A DNA stretch of 64,000 bases from NCBI GenBank assembly GCA_020809705.1, contig CP085826.1, positions 4,154,001 to 4,218,000 of the forward strand. The letters are read 5' to 3'. The notes beneath the pieces are model-generated. The model worked only from the letters and a program-made list of their open reading frames with translations. It was not told the DNA's origin and ran no database searches. Shown here in pieces: positions 12,651 to 23,353 of this stretch (positions are counted from its first letter, which is position 1; each line of letters opens with the position of its first letter). Both the position numbers and the translations under genes were made by a program. This DNA comes from Calonectria ilicicola. Lineage: Eukaryota > Ascomycota > Sordariomycetes > Hypocreales > Nectriaceae.

Positions 12651-13914
12651 TGCAGTTAGTAGACGTGATGTGAGGTTGCCTTGAGAAGTAGAGATGCTTT
12701 GCGTGCTGAGAGTTGGCATATAAGACCACCAGTTAGCTAGCTAGTCGTCATGCTTGAGGCTGACAGCACCCATGTCTGCCCTTTAGCGAGGCTCCTCCCC
12801 GGGAACCGTCGACGTCATTCCAGCCCGCCCCCCACTGCTGCAACGCTCCAAGAACGGCCCCAAACGTGTAGTGCAAGGGAAGAGAGGGAGTCATGGCAGA
12901 TGATTTGAGCAGTATGGATATGGAAGCCTCATTATCTTCTTTATTGCTTTATTTATTGATGCTTTCAATGTAAGTGCACATCTCTCTTGGGGTTTATACG
13001 TGTGTTTTACGATGTTAGCTGGTCCTGCATCTGACACATGGGAGGTCCAATACATGCAAGCCGTCTCCATTGTAAACATGGCCGTGCTTCTATAGAACTG
13101 GTGTATACATTTTGAGATATGCGCCTACCATCAATGCATATAGGATACTGCTCTATTCAGGTTCAACTGGATAGATGTGAGAGATTCAACTCCTGCTTTG
13201 GCGTTTGTGCCATCCCCGCCTAGCCCGCTAAAACGGTGTCCCCGATCCTCGCTCAGTAAACGCTAGACTCGGGTTGAGGCGACGCCCAGATCAGGGCCTC
13301 GCATCCGACCAAACCGGCACCCATTCGGCGTCCCCTCTCCTCCCACCCTTACCCTTCGAAGGAGCCCCGGGCCAATGCCTAATCGCGCAAATGAACCCAC
13401 TGTGCCTCCTCGATCTGGGCCGCCTTGTCGCCACCCACTCTCGCGCACCAGACCTGGCAGAGGGCCGATCTCGCATCACCCTGTCACAGTGGGGCTTTTT
13501 TTTTCTGACTTTACCGCCCAGCAAACCATTGCAAATCCTCTCGTTTCTATTGCGCCGCCGCATCTCCTAGGAACGGACCCCGTCAAACCCGCCGCCGAGG
13601 AGTTGCTTCATATAAGCCAGTCAGTGCTCCGCTGTGACGTGCATCCTTGTCTCTAGCTCTATCTCGCCCAGTTCTCTTTTTTTCCACAAGCGTCCCCCGC
13701 GACCGGACCATTTGACTTCTTTGATACCCAAAGGATTGCACCTATATATTTGTCAGCTGCTCCGTGCTTGCAGCTAAGTAACTGGCACAAAAATTCCCAA
13801 ACGGAAATTCCATTTCTTGGACAACCGCCACTCACAGGCCCGACAACAAGTATATTGATATTACCACAACATTGCGCAACATATACACGAGTTTAACCTC
13901 AGCAAACCGGCGCC
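12651..13914. other. Intergenic region between the KKxx protein and NAR1
   Basis: About 1.26 kb holding two head-to-head promoters. The NAR1 side (from about 13250) is C-rich with a T-run near 13495-13503. No gene is seen. Confidence 0.5.
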
Positions 13915-15639
13915 ATGAGTGCCATTCTCTCCGCCGACGACCTCAACGACTTCATCTCTCCCGGTGTCGCCTGCATCAAGCCCGTCGAGACTCTCCCAGC
14001 CGCCCCGCCCCCGCAATCCAACGAGTTTGAAGTCATCCTTGACGGGCAGCAACCTACAACAAACCCAAACGCTCCGGCGCAAATCTCCCTTACAGATTGC
14101 CTCGCCTGTTCCGGCTGCGTGACCTCGGCAGAGGCTGTTCTTGTCAGCCTCCAGAGCCATGCCGAAGTCCTCTCGACACTTGACGCTGCGCCCGCGCTCC
14201 GTGTAGTCGGCCCCGATGGCAATGGGAAATTTACTGTGGAGGGACTAGAAGACGAGAATGCCAAGCTGTTTGTCGCCAGTGTGAGTCCTCAAACAAGGGC
14301 CAATCTAGCGGCAGCATGCGGCGATGGCGTTTCAGAGAGGGATGTGGCTTATATGTTGGACAACCTTCTGAAGGGACCAGATGGTATTGCCAGAGGTGGC
14401 AAGTGGAACAACGAGTTCACATGGGTTGTTGACACCAATGTGGCAAGGGAGGCCACTCTAGTTCTCGGCGCCGACGAAGTTGGTGGACAGAACGGATCTG
14501 CAACTCCCCCCAAGCCCATCCTAGCATCGTCGTGCCCAGGCTGGGTATGCTATGCCGAAAAAACCCATCCCCATGTTCTCCCCCACCTTTCAAAGGTCAA
14601 ATCACCACAAGCCCTCATGGGCACCATGCTCAAAACTACCCTGAGTCGGATACTGGGCATTTCCCCCGGCAGAATATGGCACCTGGCTATTATGCCATGC
14701 TTTGATAAAAAATTAGAAGCGAGTCGCGAAGAATTAACAGAGGAAGTCTGGGCTGGAGGCGAAGTAAGAGGCAGAGGAGTTCGAGATGTTGACTGCGTCA
14801 TCACAAGCAAAGAAGTTCTTATGCTCGCTGAATCCAGAGGGCTCAACTTCTTCGATATTTCCAGAGCGAATCTGATCGGGTCAGCCTCACAACCATTCCC
14901 CGATCCTAAAATCCATAAATTCCTTTTCCCTAGCAGGAGCGCCAGGAATCCACCTCGAGAAGCCGGTTCCTCAGGAGGACTTTTATACCACATCTTGCAA
15001 AGCAGAGCAGCACAGATCCCTGGGTCCGAAATTGTCACTGCCCGTGGACGTAATGTAGACGTTGCAGAGTACTCGGTGGTTGTCAATGGTGAACCAGTTT
15101 TCAAAGCGGCTCGGTATTATGGCTTCAGAAATATCCAAAACTTGGTCCGACGATTGAGGCCAGCACGTCCATCGCGGATGCCTGGCGGAAAGCCCTTCGG
15201 AAGCGCTCGCAAGCCTGCTGGAAAAGCAGCTTCTCTTGAGTATGGCTATGTTGAGGTCATGGCATGTCCGGGAGGGTGCACCAACGGTGGAGGGCAGATC
15301 AAAGTTGATGATCCCATCATAATGGAACGCAAGAATTTGTCTGGAAAGCCGGGCCCGCAAGAGCAAAAGGAGTGGGTGGCCGAAATTGATGAGGCTTATT
15401 TTTCCGGAGAGGAAGCAGATGTTGAAGTTGCTGAGGAGGTTCCCGGGGATGTCGTTGGCGGCATCTCCCGTTCGTACATTAATGATACCCTGGCGCATTG
15501 GGCGGATGTCACAGGCATAAGCTTAGATAGACTTGCATTCACGAGCTATCGTGAGGTGATTAGCGATGTTGGAAAGGATAATGCCACAGATACCGAGAAG
15601 GTAGTGCAGCTGGCTGGAAAGATTGGAGGTGGATGGTAA
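13915..15639 (+). CDS. NAR1: Cytosolic Fe-S cluster assembly factor Nar1, 574 aa, single exon
   Basis: A [FeFe]-hydrogenase-like protein of the cytosolic iron-sulfur assembly (CIA) pathway. It links early scaffold Cfd1-Nbp35 to the Cia1-Cia2-Met18 targeting complex. N-terminal cluster ligands are Cys20 and the CLACSGC set Cys62, Cys65 and Cys68. The H-cluster-like core shows ASSCPGWVCYAEK, IMPCFDKKLEA, VDCVITSKEV, AGSSGG and a late MACPGGCTNGGGQI stretch, which together supply the second set of ligand cysteines. The ATG has a good context (gccATGA). The length fits filamentous fungal Nar1 proteins, which carry low-complexity insertions relative to yeast. Its stop lies only 26 bp from the stop of the converging SUZ-domain gene, so their 3' ends must overlap. 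Confidence 0.95.
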   Translation: MSAILSADDLNDFISPGVACIKPVETLPAAPPPQSNEFEVILDGQQPTTNPNAPAQISLTDCLACSGCVTSAEAVLVSLQSHAEVLSTLDAAPALRVVGPDGNGKFTVEGLEDENAKLFVASVSPQTRANLAAACGDGVSERDVAYMLDNLLKGPDGIARGGKWNNEFTWVVDTNVAREATLVLGADEVGGQNGSATPPKPILASSCPGWVCYAEKTHPHVLPHLSKVKSPQALMGTMLKTTLSRILGISPGRIWHLAIMPCFDKKLEASREELTEEVWAGGEVRGRGVRDVDCVITSKEVLMLAESRGLNFFDISRANLIGSASQPFPDPKIHKFLFPSRSARNPPREAGSSGGLLYHILQSRAAQIPGSEIVTARGRNVDVAEYSVVVNGEPVFKAARYYGFRNIQNLVRRLRPARPSRMPGGKPFGSARKPAGKAASLEYGYVEVMACPGGCTNGGGQIKVDDPIIMERKNLSGKPGPQEQKEWVAEIDEAYFSGEEADVEVAEEVPGDVVGGISRSYINDTLAHWADVTGISLDRLAFTSYREVISDVGKDNATDTEKVVQLAGKIGGGW

Positions 15640-15665
15640 GCGTAAAGCTAGTTGATAGATTAAAA

Positions 15666-16575
15666 TCAACTCTCCTTGGCGCCTCGCCGAGCAAAGCCAA
15701 ACCCTCCCCGTCCACTCCCATCTGGTCCTCTTGGTGCCCGGATTGGATTCTGCTCGGCCTTCGCTTGATTTGAAAAGTCATTGGCTCTTCTTGGTCCTGG
15801 AGAGTCGGCCTTTGGTGTAAAGTTGGGATCGTATAGCTCTCGTCCAGATGCCGAATTCTGTGGTCTTCGAGGAGCATCGAATTGGCGGCCATCATATTGG
15901 CGATTGTCATTGTTCCGATAGCCTCCTCGTCCGCGGCCCCTACCCCGCGGAGCAAAATGGCCGTCAGACCGAGGCGGGGTGACGGTGCCAGGCGACGAGG
16001 CTCCGGACGAGGGAGCAGACTCGCCAAAGATCTTTGCACGAGCCTCCTCGTATCGACGCTGCTTCTCTTCCCGGTCTCTCTTTTGTTTCGCGCGTATCTC
16101 TTCTGGAGTGAGCTGGACTTCTTTCTTTTCTTCGTCGCCATCATCCAATGAGAGCTGGGACATTCCGGTCGCCGGATCCCGCTTTGCAATGACGGGTTTC
16201 CGACTGAGCACCTTGACTTGTGGTTTGAAGCTACTGGTGAGCGGCACGTTGGAGTTGGCCTCGAGATAGTGGAATGTCTGGGGTGTATCACTTGCATACA
16301 CAAGAACGAGTCAGCTATAAAAGTCCGAGCTCGGCATCAAGGGCGCGAAGGTGGGTGGATGATCAGACTTACGCAGACTCCCAGATCTTGCGATTCGCTT
16401 CCGCATGTTGAGCAAGAATCTCAGCCTTGGTCCGAGGGGGCTCGGCTTCTGGCTGCGGCTGCATTTGCTGTGATAGCTGCGGATGGGTTCGCTCATTCTC
16501 CTCACTGGCTGCTTTGTCCGCCTGCGTCTCCCAATCATCCTCCCACGCATCTGGGACCACTGTTTTTTTCCCCAT
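15666..16575 (-). CDS. SUZ-domain RNA-binding protein, 275 aa, 2 exons
   Basis: Exons are 16373-16575 and 15666-16290, with an 82-bp intron (donor GTAAGT, acceptor GCAAG). The N-terminus begins MGKKTVVPDAWEDDWE, an acidic/Trp motif common in fungal homologues. A SUZ-like core follows: a KPxVKVLSRKP stretch, then LTPEEIRAKQKRDREEKQRR and YEEARAKIFGES (about residues 95-160). The C-terminus is rich in RGG/RGR repeats and ends in a GPDGSGRGGFGFARRG block like a SUZ-C motif. SUZ domains are known RNA-binding motifs (named from SZY-20), and human SUZRD1 is the closest type I can name. RNA binding is therefore a reasonable family-level inference; the target is unknown. Transcription is divergent from the small ORF at 17163 and convergent with NAR1. 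Confidence 0.85.
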
Positions 16576-17162
16576 TGTCGTCGACGTGGCGGCAGGCGAC
16601 GAGCGTCAGGAGTCGAATTGCGTCGCTAGGCAGATGTACGTTGTCGGAGAATGCGATGCTGGGTCTTTCTCCGGGCTTGCGATGTGTGCATAACAGATTA
16701 TGCAAAAAGAGTTTTGGTGGATTTGAAGTTGGCGATCATTAGGCCAAGTTTGGGCGCTCATCCAAGGGTGCGACTTAGCGTGGGGCGGCCAGAAAAGAGG
16801 AATTGCTTGCGCCAGCCTGGGGAAAAACACCCGTAACTTGATGGCGACTTGGTGCCGGGTGTGGGCACCGCAGGGCTTGCTTGTAACCCTGAAGTCGCTT
16901 CTGTCAGCATCTGCTAACCCAGTGCGTAGAAGGGGTCCTAATGACCTCCGACATCCGTCATTGCGGGGTGGCTTGTCGGCGGTGGGGCAGGACCCAAAGC
17001 TGAACATTATCCAGATGCGGCACCTCTAGGACAGCAACACCCCTCCAAGGCAGAGATCCTTCGTTTGGTACTGTCCTTTTCACGCATATCAGAGCCTAAT
17101 TCTATAGCTCTCCTTCTGGCTTCTCCTGCCTCCCCTTCACCTCACCTCTCTGTGAGCATAGA

Positions 17163-17501
17163 ATGTCCGGAGGGCTCCGAACATTGCCCCTCCCGCAACA
17201 CCACATGGCTGAATCCACAGGCGCCAACTCGGGTGCAAAGAGAATGGTGGATGAGTGTGAGACAACAAAGTCGAGGCTGCAGGACCAGAAGTTCAATATG
17301 AGTATGTGCTATTGTTTACGCGATGCCCTGATTGCTTCATCGGATGACGAACTGCCTCGAAACCTAGCTGATCCGTTCTTAGAAAGCTACCACGACCCGC
17401 TTCGACCTCGTGAGAAGGACACGTCAAAGCTGTACCCTCAAGGAGTGACGCACGAGATGGAGCAAACTTGGCTAAGAATGATCAACGAATACAAGCAATA
17501 A
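17163..17501 (+). CDS. Small protein, 112 aa unspliced or 85 aa spliced; function unknown
   Basis: An ATG-initiated frame (second in-frame ATG at 17205, MAESTGANSGAK). The C-terminal part, with SYHDPLRPREKD and YPQGVTHEMEQTW, looks protein-like and could be conserved. Inside the frame lies a good candidate intron, 17302-17382 (81 bp): donor GTATGT, a CTGAT-type branch site near the end, acceptor TTAG. Because 81 is a multiple of three and contains no stop, both forms are open. I think the spliced form is more likely, because the internal part (CYCLRDALIA...) is less conserved-looking. No family is recognised and no membrane segment is present. The gene lies head-to-head with the SUZ gene (587 bp between starts). 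Confidence 0.5.
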   Translation: MSGGLRTLPLPQHHMAESTGANSGAKRMVDECETTKSRLQDQKFNMSMCYCLRDALIASSDDELPRNLADPFLESYHDPLRPREKDTSKLYPQGVTHEMEQTWLRMINEYKQ

Positions 17502-17513
17502 CCCGCCATTTGT

Positions 17514-17630
17514 CTACGTCGTGGGCAAGTTCTTGACCGCTGCCCGGTCGCCGCACTGATAGAGAGCGGTGAGCTTAGACAGACGGTGAGGCTTCGGGCC
17601 AACAAGTTCCGCTTCATGCCCGTCGCTCAT
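17514..17630 (-). CDS. Possible small ORF of 38 aa, converging with the upstream ORF
   Basis: ATG at 17628-17630 (minus strand) preceded by a pyrimidine tract of CTTT repeats, stop CTA at 17514. The peptide begins MSDGHEAELVGPKPHR and is hydrophilic. It ends 12 bp from the stop of the plus-strand ORF. There is no recognised family. It could also be the last exon of a longer gene, but I found no convincing upstream exon. Low confidence. Confidence 0.22.
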   Translation of the reverse strand: MSDGHEAELVGPKPHRLSKLTALYQCGDRAAVKNLPTT

Positions 17631-17635
17631 TTCAG

Positions 17636-17656
17636 GAAAGAAAGAAAGAAAGAAAG
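17636..17656 (+). repeat. (GAAA)n microsatellite
   Basis: About five GAAA units, lying just upstream of the minus-strand small ORF, where it reads as a CTTT leader. Confidence 0.7.
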
Positions 17657-20600
17657 GCGTTATTGGAAGTATGGGAGTCTTGTCAATACTGGTTTGCCGT
17701 GCAAGTCGCGTTACGCGCGAAAAGAGAAGACAACTTACAAGCTGACACATTGGGATTTGAAGCAACAGGTGTTCCTCCTTTCCGAGGGACTATGGTGGTA
17801 ACTATGTTTGTTCAATGGAAGGGGTTTTAAGTCTATTCATTGCATGTTTTGGGCAAATTTATTCTACCAAAAACAAGATTCTCTTCTGTGAAGTATCATA
17901 GGCATGTCAAGTTCTTACGAGCGTAATGCGAGCCGATTGCATGAAACAGTCAGCCAAATAGGAATCAAATGTAATCTTGGCATCCAGGATGCTAAACCGA
18001 GCCATCGGCCCGGCCCAGATGAATTTCTGGTCGGTGAGGGCCAGGAATTGCGTAGCTCCCAACACTCGGCTCGCTCACGGTCTCAGTCTCCAGGTACCCG
18101 AGGCCGAAACAACGCTTCTCCCAAGTAGGAACAAACCTATCCGAGCGATCGGCTAAACTTGGAGATCAGCACTGATTCCCGACAAAAAGCAAAACTTCAC
18201 AAATTACATGCATCATGGCGTTTGACCGTGTAACCCGCCGGACCAAGGAATTCCGCTCCCTCAGGGCCACAATGTGACGGTTGTAGTGCTAGTCGGACGC
18301 ATGGAGTCACGAATACGCCCAAATATTATCAACACCGAGATCTAGACCCATCTAGTCCTCTCTCACATGCACAAGATGACGGGCCAACCATGTCTTTGAT
18401 GGAGAAACATGCACACACTAGTGTCCCGTCGATCCAATTTGAACACGAAGTGCCACGTCCAATCTCTAAAAAAAAAAATTGAGCAACCTTCTCGTGCACC
18501 TCTTTTCCCTTGCTCCTTTGCTGCCCCTGCGAATCGCTCCGCTCGTCCATTCACCCGAGCTATGCTTGGGCTGGACTGAAAATAAGCATGTGACATGTGT
18601 AAACTTTTTTTTCTTACTACAAGATCACGAATCTGGGGTGTTGCAACGCCATTCAGCCCAATAGTTTGCCACACTTGGGGAAATGCTACATAGGCTGAAA
18701 ATCGCGGCTAGGGTAACCGAACTGTTGGTAGAGAGAACCCGGAGGTGGCAAAAACATGCATGCAGATGTATCTCGCTCAATTCGAGGACATTGGGCAAAG
18801 GAGCTCGAGCTGGTAAAACCTGCATGGACATCTTGCCGTTTAGGTAAAGGCTTGCGAACGGATCCTAGAGCTCATGGCGATAATTATACCATGTCTAATT
18901 ATTGAACGAGAAACCCTGCAAAGAAAAAGAAATAATCAACGACTGAAAAATGGACAAGCAAGTATACGAAGTACTCTGCCTTCAGCTGGCTTCACTTACA
19001 CAGCCCCACAGAATTTGTTTCGTTTCATGAGTACCGGCGAACACATGTCTTCAAACTTTGAATAGAAAATAAGTAAATAAAAACCACACCGAAATGGAAG
19101 TTCAACATGATCTGATATTCCCGCTCCATTTTGTCCGAGGGGCTGGTCAGCCCCTGTCTTGAAAAACGCAGCACCGATGCCCTCATCCAGTAGTTATCAC
19201 GATGCATGACACTATGCTAAATAGTGGCAGGTAATGACGCGAAAAAAGAAAGTCATGATACTTAGTAAATCAATAAATTACAAAAATAAATACTCCCTGA
19301 GTGTTCATATCAGATATCAAGCACTGCACGGGCTCATCTGGGGCTGGACGATATGATGTTATACCGTTGGTGATGTTGTATTTCTTTTGCATGCCCCTGT
19401 ACTAGGAACTGGGGCGGTGATGGGATTGCTAGTGTGTGATCAAGATATTGCCTCTTCTGCCTGCCGGAATGTGTTTTACATGCTAACCGAGGTGTGTGTT
19501 GGACACAAGGCAGGTCACAAAGCGGCCGATGCTTCCAATAAAATGATATTGCCTATATTGTACAGCACAGTCCTTGGAAGATTGTGCCCCTCTGCTTTTT
19601 TCTGGGATATCCCGACTAACTTTACAAGGCATTCTAGGTCTTAGGACGAAAAAAACCATATCAGTGAATAAATAAAGTAATATACTATGACCTCTTTTTA
19701 CTTTATTTTGTCTTCTCTCCTTCTCCGTGTCTTTCGCTACAGAATGTTATTATTTCCGTTCGGCGGTATCAAAGGTCTGGCTCAATGAGAAATAGCCAAA
19801 TTTAGATGGAGTGGCTTTGTAGTACCGTGCGGCCAGGCCGTGATTGCTGGGATGCCCCAGCTTCACGGCGTGTGTTGACGGGGCAGATCTTTCACCGGTC
19901 AACGACAAGTTGATTTGATTTCACGGGCACGTGCAGCAACGTGCCGGATGCGTGGCCGAGAAAGATTTTTTTTCTCTCAATACTCACCAGCCTCAGGATG
20001 TTGGTGATATCTGACAGGTAAAATGGCTGATGCAGGGGAGGGAAAAAATTTTCTGGGCCAGGACTGGGATTTGGGGACGAGGGTGTCTTTGATGGCGATG
20101 TCTAAGAAGCAAAGCACACCCAGACAGCCAAGGCTGAGCGTCGCGCACGCCGAAGTACTCAGTACGGCCAGCCTCCAGGGCTCAGGTGCCGCGAAATGCG
20201 CCTAGCAAATAGCTCCGGCAGACCACTGCACAGTACCATGTTTTCGGCGGGGCAAATATCGGGAGCTGAGGTGAGTCTGACAGCAGGTTCGCAAACAGGG
20301 AAAGTCAGCTGGTCCATTTGTGAATGTGTGAGATTTGTTCATTCACTCGGCGCGCTGGTCTGGCAATGACGGTAGCTCGACAAAGCCGCCGTATGTCCAT
20401 AGAGCTAGATGGCTGTTTCAGGCCAGCTTCTATTTGCCAGCGTCCCACGCCGAATCGAGACATGCATCAGACCTTCGCAACTGACACATCTTGAATGACC
20501 TGCATCATCTGCTTTTTATCCCTCCCCATTGATCCATATCTTGCTTTGTTGCCGCCACCCCAGCAGTGGGCGGCAGCACTGATCTGGCACTTGTGCCGCC

Positions 20601-21850
20601 ATCAGAAAAGCAGCATCAGAAGCTATCAAGCCCCGCCATACCCCACTTTTGCACGTCGGCCAGTCCCTTCGAGGATCGCCTCCACCGGCAACGCAGCAGC
20701 TTCAGTGGGGATTTGAATACGCACTGTGGGCGGCTGGCGGCTTCTGCTGCAGCTGCACGAGGTAGCTAGTCATTTAGAGGAGTATGATGCAACCGCCGCC
20801 TCGTGCCTTCTAGAAAGCACTCCGCCTTCAATAGCCGAGCTGGCAGCTTGGTTGCTACCAAAATACACGCTCCTTGCAACGAAGCTCTATATGTCCCATG
20901 CCTGGTGCCGTGCCTAAATCGTCGCCGTCTACGCTAGAAGGATTCGGATCTGCTACATCCTGGCACCAAAAACCACCCTAGCAAGGTGCGTACCACATGC
21001 CCTGACGTCCTTTCTCTGTCCCGCCAGGGATCTCACCTCAGAAGGAGGGGTCGCACTGAGCAGCGGATCCCTTCTGGGGCGGATGGCGCCGGGGCTGCTG
21101 CATCGCCAACCCCTACAGGCGTCGATAACTGATCATCAGAGAAGGTCGTGACGGGTACCCGGGGCTAGGCTGAGCTGACGATTCCAGGTTGCTTAGTTGA
21201 GCACCCTGTTGGTATGTTGAGGATCAGCAAAAGCTTCTAATCAGCACTGCCGCATTACATCAATCCCACAGCAACGCCCAGCTCGTTCTGCATCTCTGGG
21301 GCAAGGTTGAACTACCAACCCTCAGCCATCATATCAACCCACGATCCCTCCAAACTCCAACATCCTGATTTCCAACCCCCACGTGTACTAACTTTAATTC
21401 CCCTCCCAAAGAAAAGAGTCAGTCAGACGGATTTGTCTTCCCTAGCAAGCTCCAGCGAGACAACGAGACCAAGTGTCGTGGTCGCAGACGCTCAGCGCCG
21501 CCTTGGCTTGTGGCATCGCTACCTCCGTTGCGGCGCACTGTACGGCTGCTTTAACCTCGCCCACCCACCCTCTCACCTCGCCCTAAAGACATCTATCATC
21601 TCCAACAACTTTCTCCGCCACTCCATCTCTTCTTCTCCTAACATAAACCTCTTTTATTCCGAGGACTACGGCTCCTCCTCACCTCCCTCATCTACATCGT
21701 GACCCGCCGCGTCAACCACCGGGTGCTTAGTGACGCTATCAAACAACATCCGTCTCCAAAGCTTGCCGCCTTCGACCCCGCTCTACGCCTCTAGGCTCGA
21801 CGTCCCTACCAATTTCCAAACCGTCGTGGTAGCTCCCGCCAGTCGCTACC
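17657..21850. other. Gene-poor stretch of about 4.2 kb upstream of the SCH9-type kinase
   Basis: No frame longer than about 90 codons shows any family feature, and I could not build a multi-exon gene. The first part (to about 20.9 kb) is mixed and AT-rich in places (19.0-19.7 kb); from about 21.25 kb it becomes strongly C/T-rich, which marks the kinase leader. A non-coding transcript cannot be excluded from sequence alone. Confidence 0.5.
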
Positions 21851-21930
21851 ATGTCGGGCACCGAGAGTGCAGCTTCAAACGCAGGCGGTTACGACCTCCT
21901 GCGAAGGGCTACTCAGGCGATGATGTCAAA
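21851..21930 (+). other. Candidate first coding exon of the SCH9-type kinase
   Basis: ATG in good context (ctaccATGTC) followed by 26 codons, beginning MSGTESAASNAGGYDLLRRA and ending QAMMS, then AA and a GTACGT donor. The phase left over (two bases) matches the acceptor at 23381-23382 exactly (TTAAC branch, then CCAG), which gives Lys followed by SAATDEDGGD. This intron would be 1452 bp, long for a fungus. The joined model is 912 aa. The alternative is an independent uORF, or a second promoter using the ATG at 23354. Confidence 0.5.
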
Positions 21931-23353
21931 GTACGTGATATCCAGTTTCTCTCTTATCTCTCCATCCTCACTACGGCATCCCGAATCACCCGCCCCTCCC
22001 TCGCGTTGGACTCTTCCTCTCATAGCGGCCCAAAGTTGGCGTCCGCTTTATTTCCTATTACCATTTACATCCCGTAGGTTCTTTTTTTGTTTTCTGAAGC
22101 CAGCAATGGGATGCCCTGGCACAAGGTCCCAGCTTTGCCAAAGCCCCTCCCTGCTGCTCACGGTGGCGATGTCGATGGGGTCCAGCACTCGGAGCTTAGC
22201 AGGCCCTGTCCCGAGTCAGCATCTCTTTCAGGCTAGTTCCAGTGGCTTCTAGCCCCGACACCGCCTGTCCTGGAAGGAGGTCGTGTTGTTCGCCTCCCTC
22301 AATGACTACCCTCGAGGCCTCTCAAGCCCCTTCCAAAGTCCTCAAAATTTACACCATTGGAGTCCCTGCACGCCGCTGGGGCACTCGCCGGGTCCGGTGC
22401 CAGATACCCCCTCAAGCCGCCAACGAGGTACCTACCAACTGGAAACAAGTCTGAGTCGACCCCCCAAGACTTCTCCAACCACCGACAACACAGCCCTGAA
22501 GCTGAAGGCTCAAGCTGAATACCCCAGTGGCCAATTGCACTGCAAACATGTCGTGGGCAGGCCCAGCGGTTTGGAGCTGGGCTGGGTGAAGTCAAACACC
22601 CTTGGGCCTGCGAGATTCAGTGCCAATCGATACGTCGTTGTGGCCCTTTCAGACGTTACGGTGGACCCGGGCATTCGCCATCGAAGCCGGCCAGCCCCAG
22701 AGGTTCCAAGAGACTTTACCACATGCACCGATGTCTTCTCCTTGCGGCCTGACTCGCTTCCGCCATGATTGGATCCTGTTCGCCGTGCTTGGGTCTCCAG
22801 TCCTTGCGTCGCTCGCCCCCCGACCCCGCCATCAGCACTGCTCGCAGGCCGTCAATGTTCTCCTCTCGGTCAGACAAGCCTCGAACAAGCCCACCCCGGC
22901 CACATGGCTCCCGCGCTCTGCTTTTCGGAGCAAAAATTGATCTCGTCATTCCCCTTTCCCGCCACCTCCTCCCGCCCTTGCTGCTGCTTTACTTTGCCTT
23001 GGTCTACTTTCTTGTATCCCGCCCTCTACCCTCAACATCCGCTCTCGGCACGGTCCCCGCGCTCCATTCTTGCGGACTGGGCCCTCACAACCCACGCCCA
23101 CACCACACCACCAGCCCTCACGACCGCAACAGACCTTTTTTTCCCATCCCGTGTTTTTCTCGTCATAGTCACCTCTTGAGAACCCACTATCCCTTGCTGT
23201 CCCTCACGGTCCCTCACGACTTCTACCCTCTTTCCCACTCTAGTCGACGCGCTTAGCAGCCGTCATGAACTAGTGTTCCCACTTCGCACTTCCCCGCGCC
23301 GCACCCTCGGGGCAACAGCATTTATTATTCACTCACCGGAAATCTCTTACAAA

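Noticed and set aside
15560..16303. 247-codon alternative-frame ORF over the SUZ-domain gene
   Set aside because: Shadow of the supported frame; the SUZ frame has the domain and the splice logic.
22283..23256. Several overlapping ORFs of 110-163 codons in the SCH9 leader
   Set aside because: Low-complexity Pro/Ser/Arg products of pyrimidine-rich sequence, overlapping each other in several frames.
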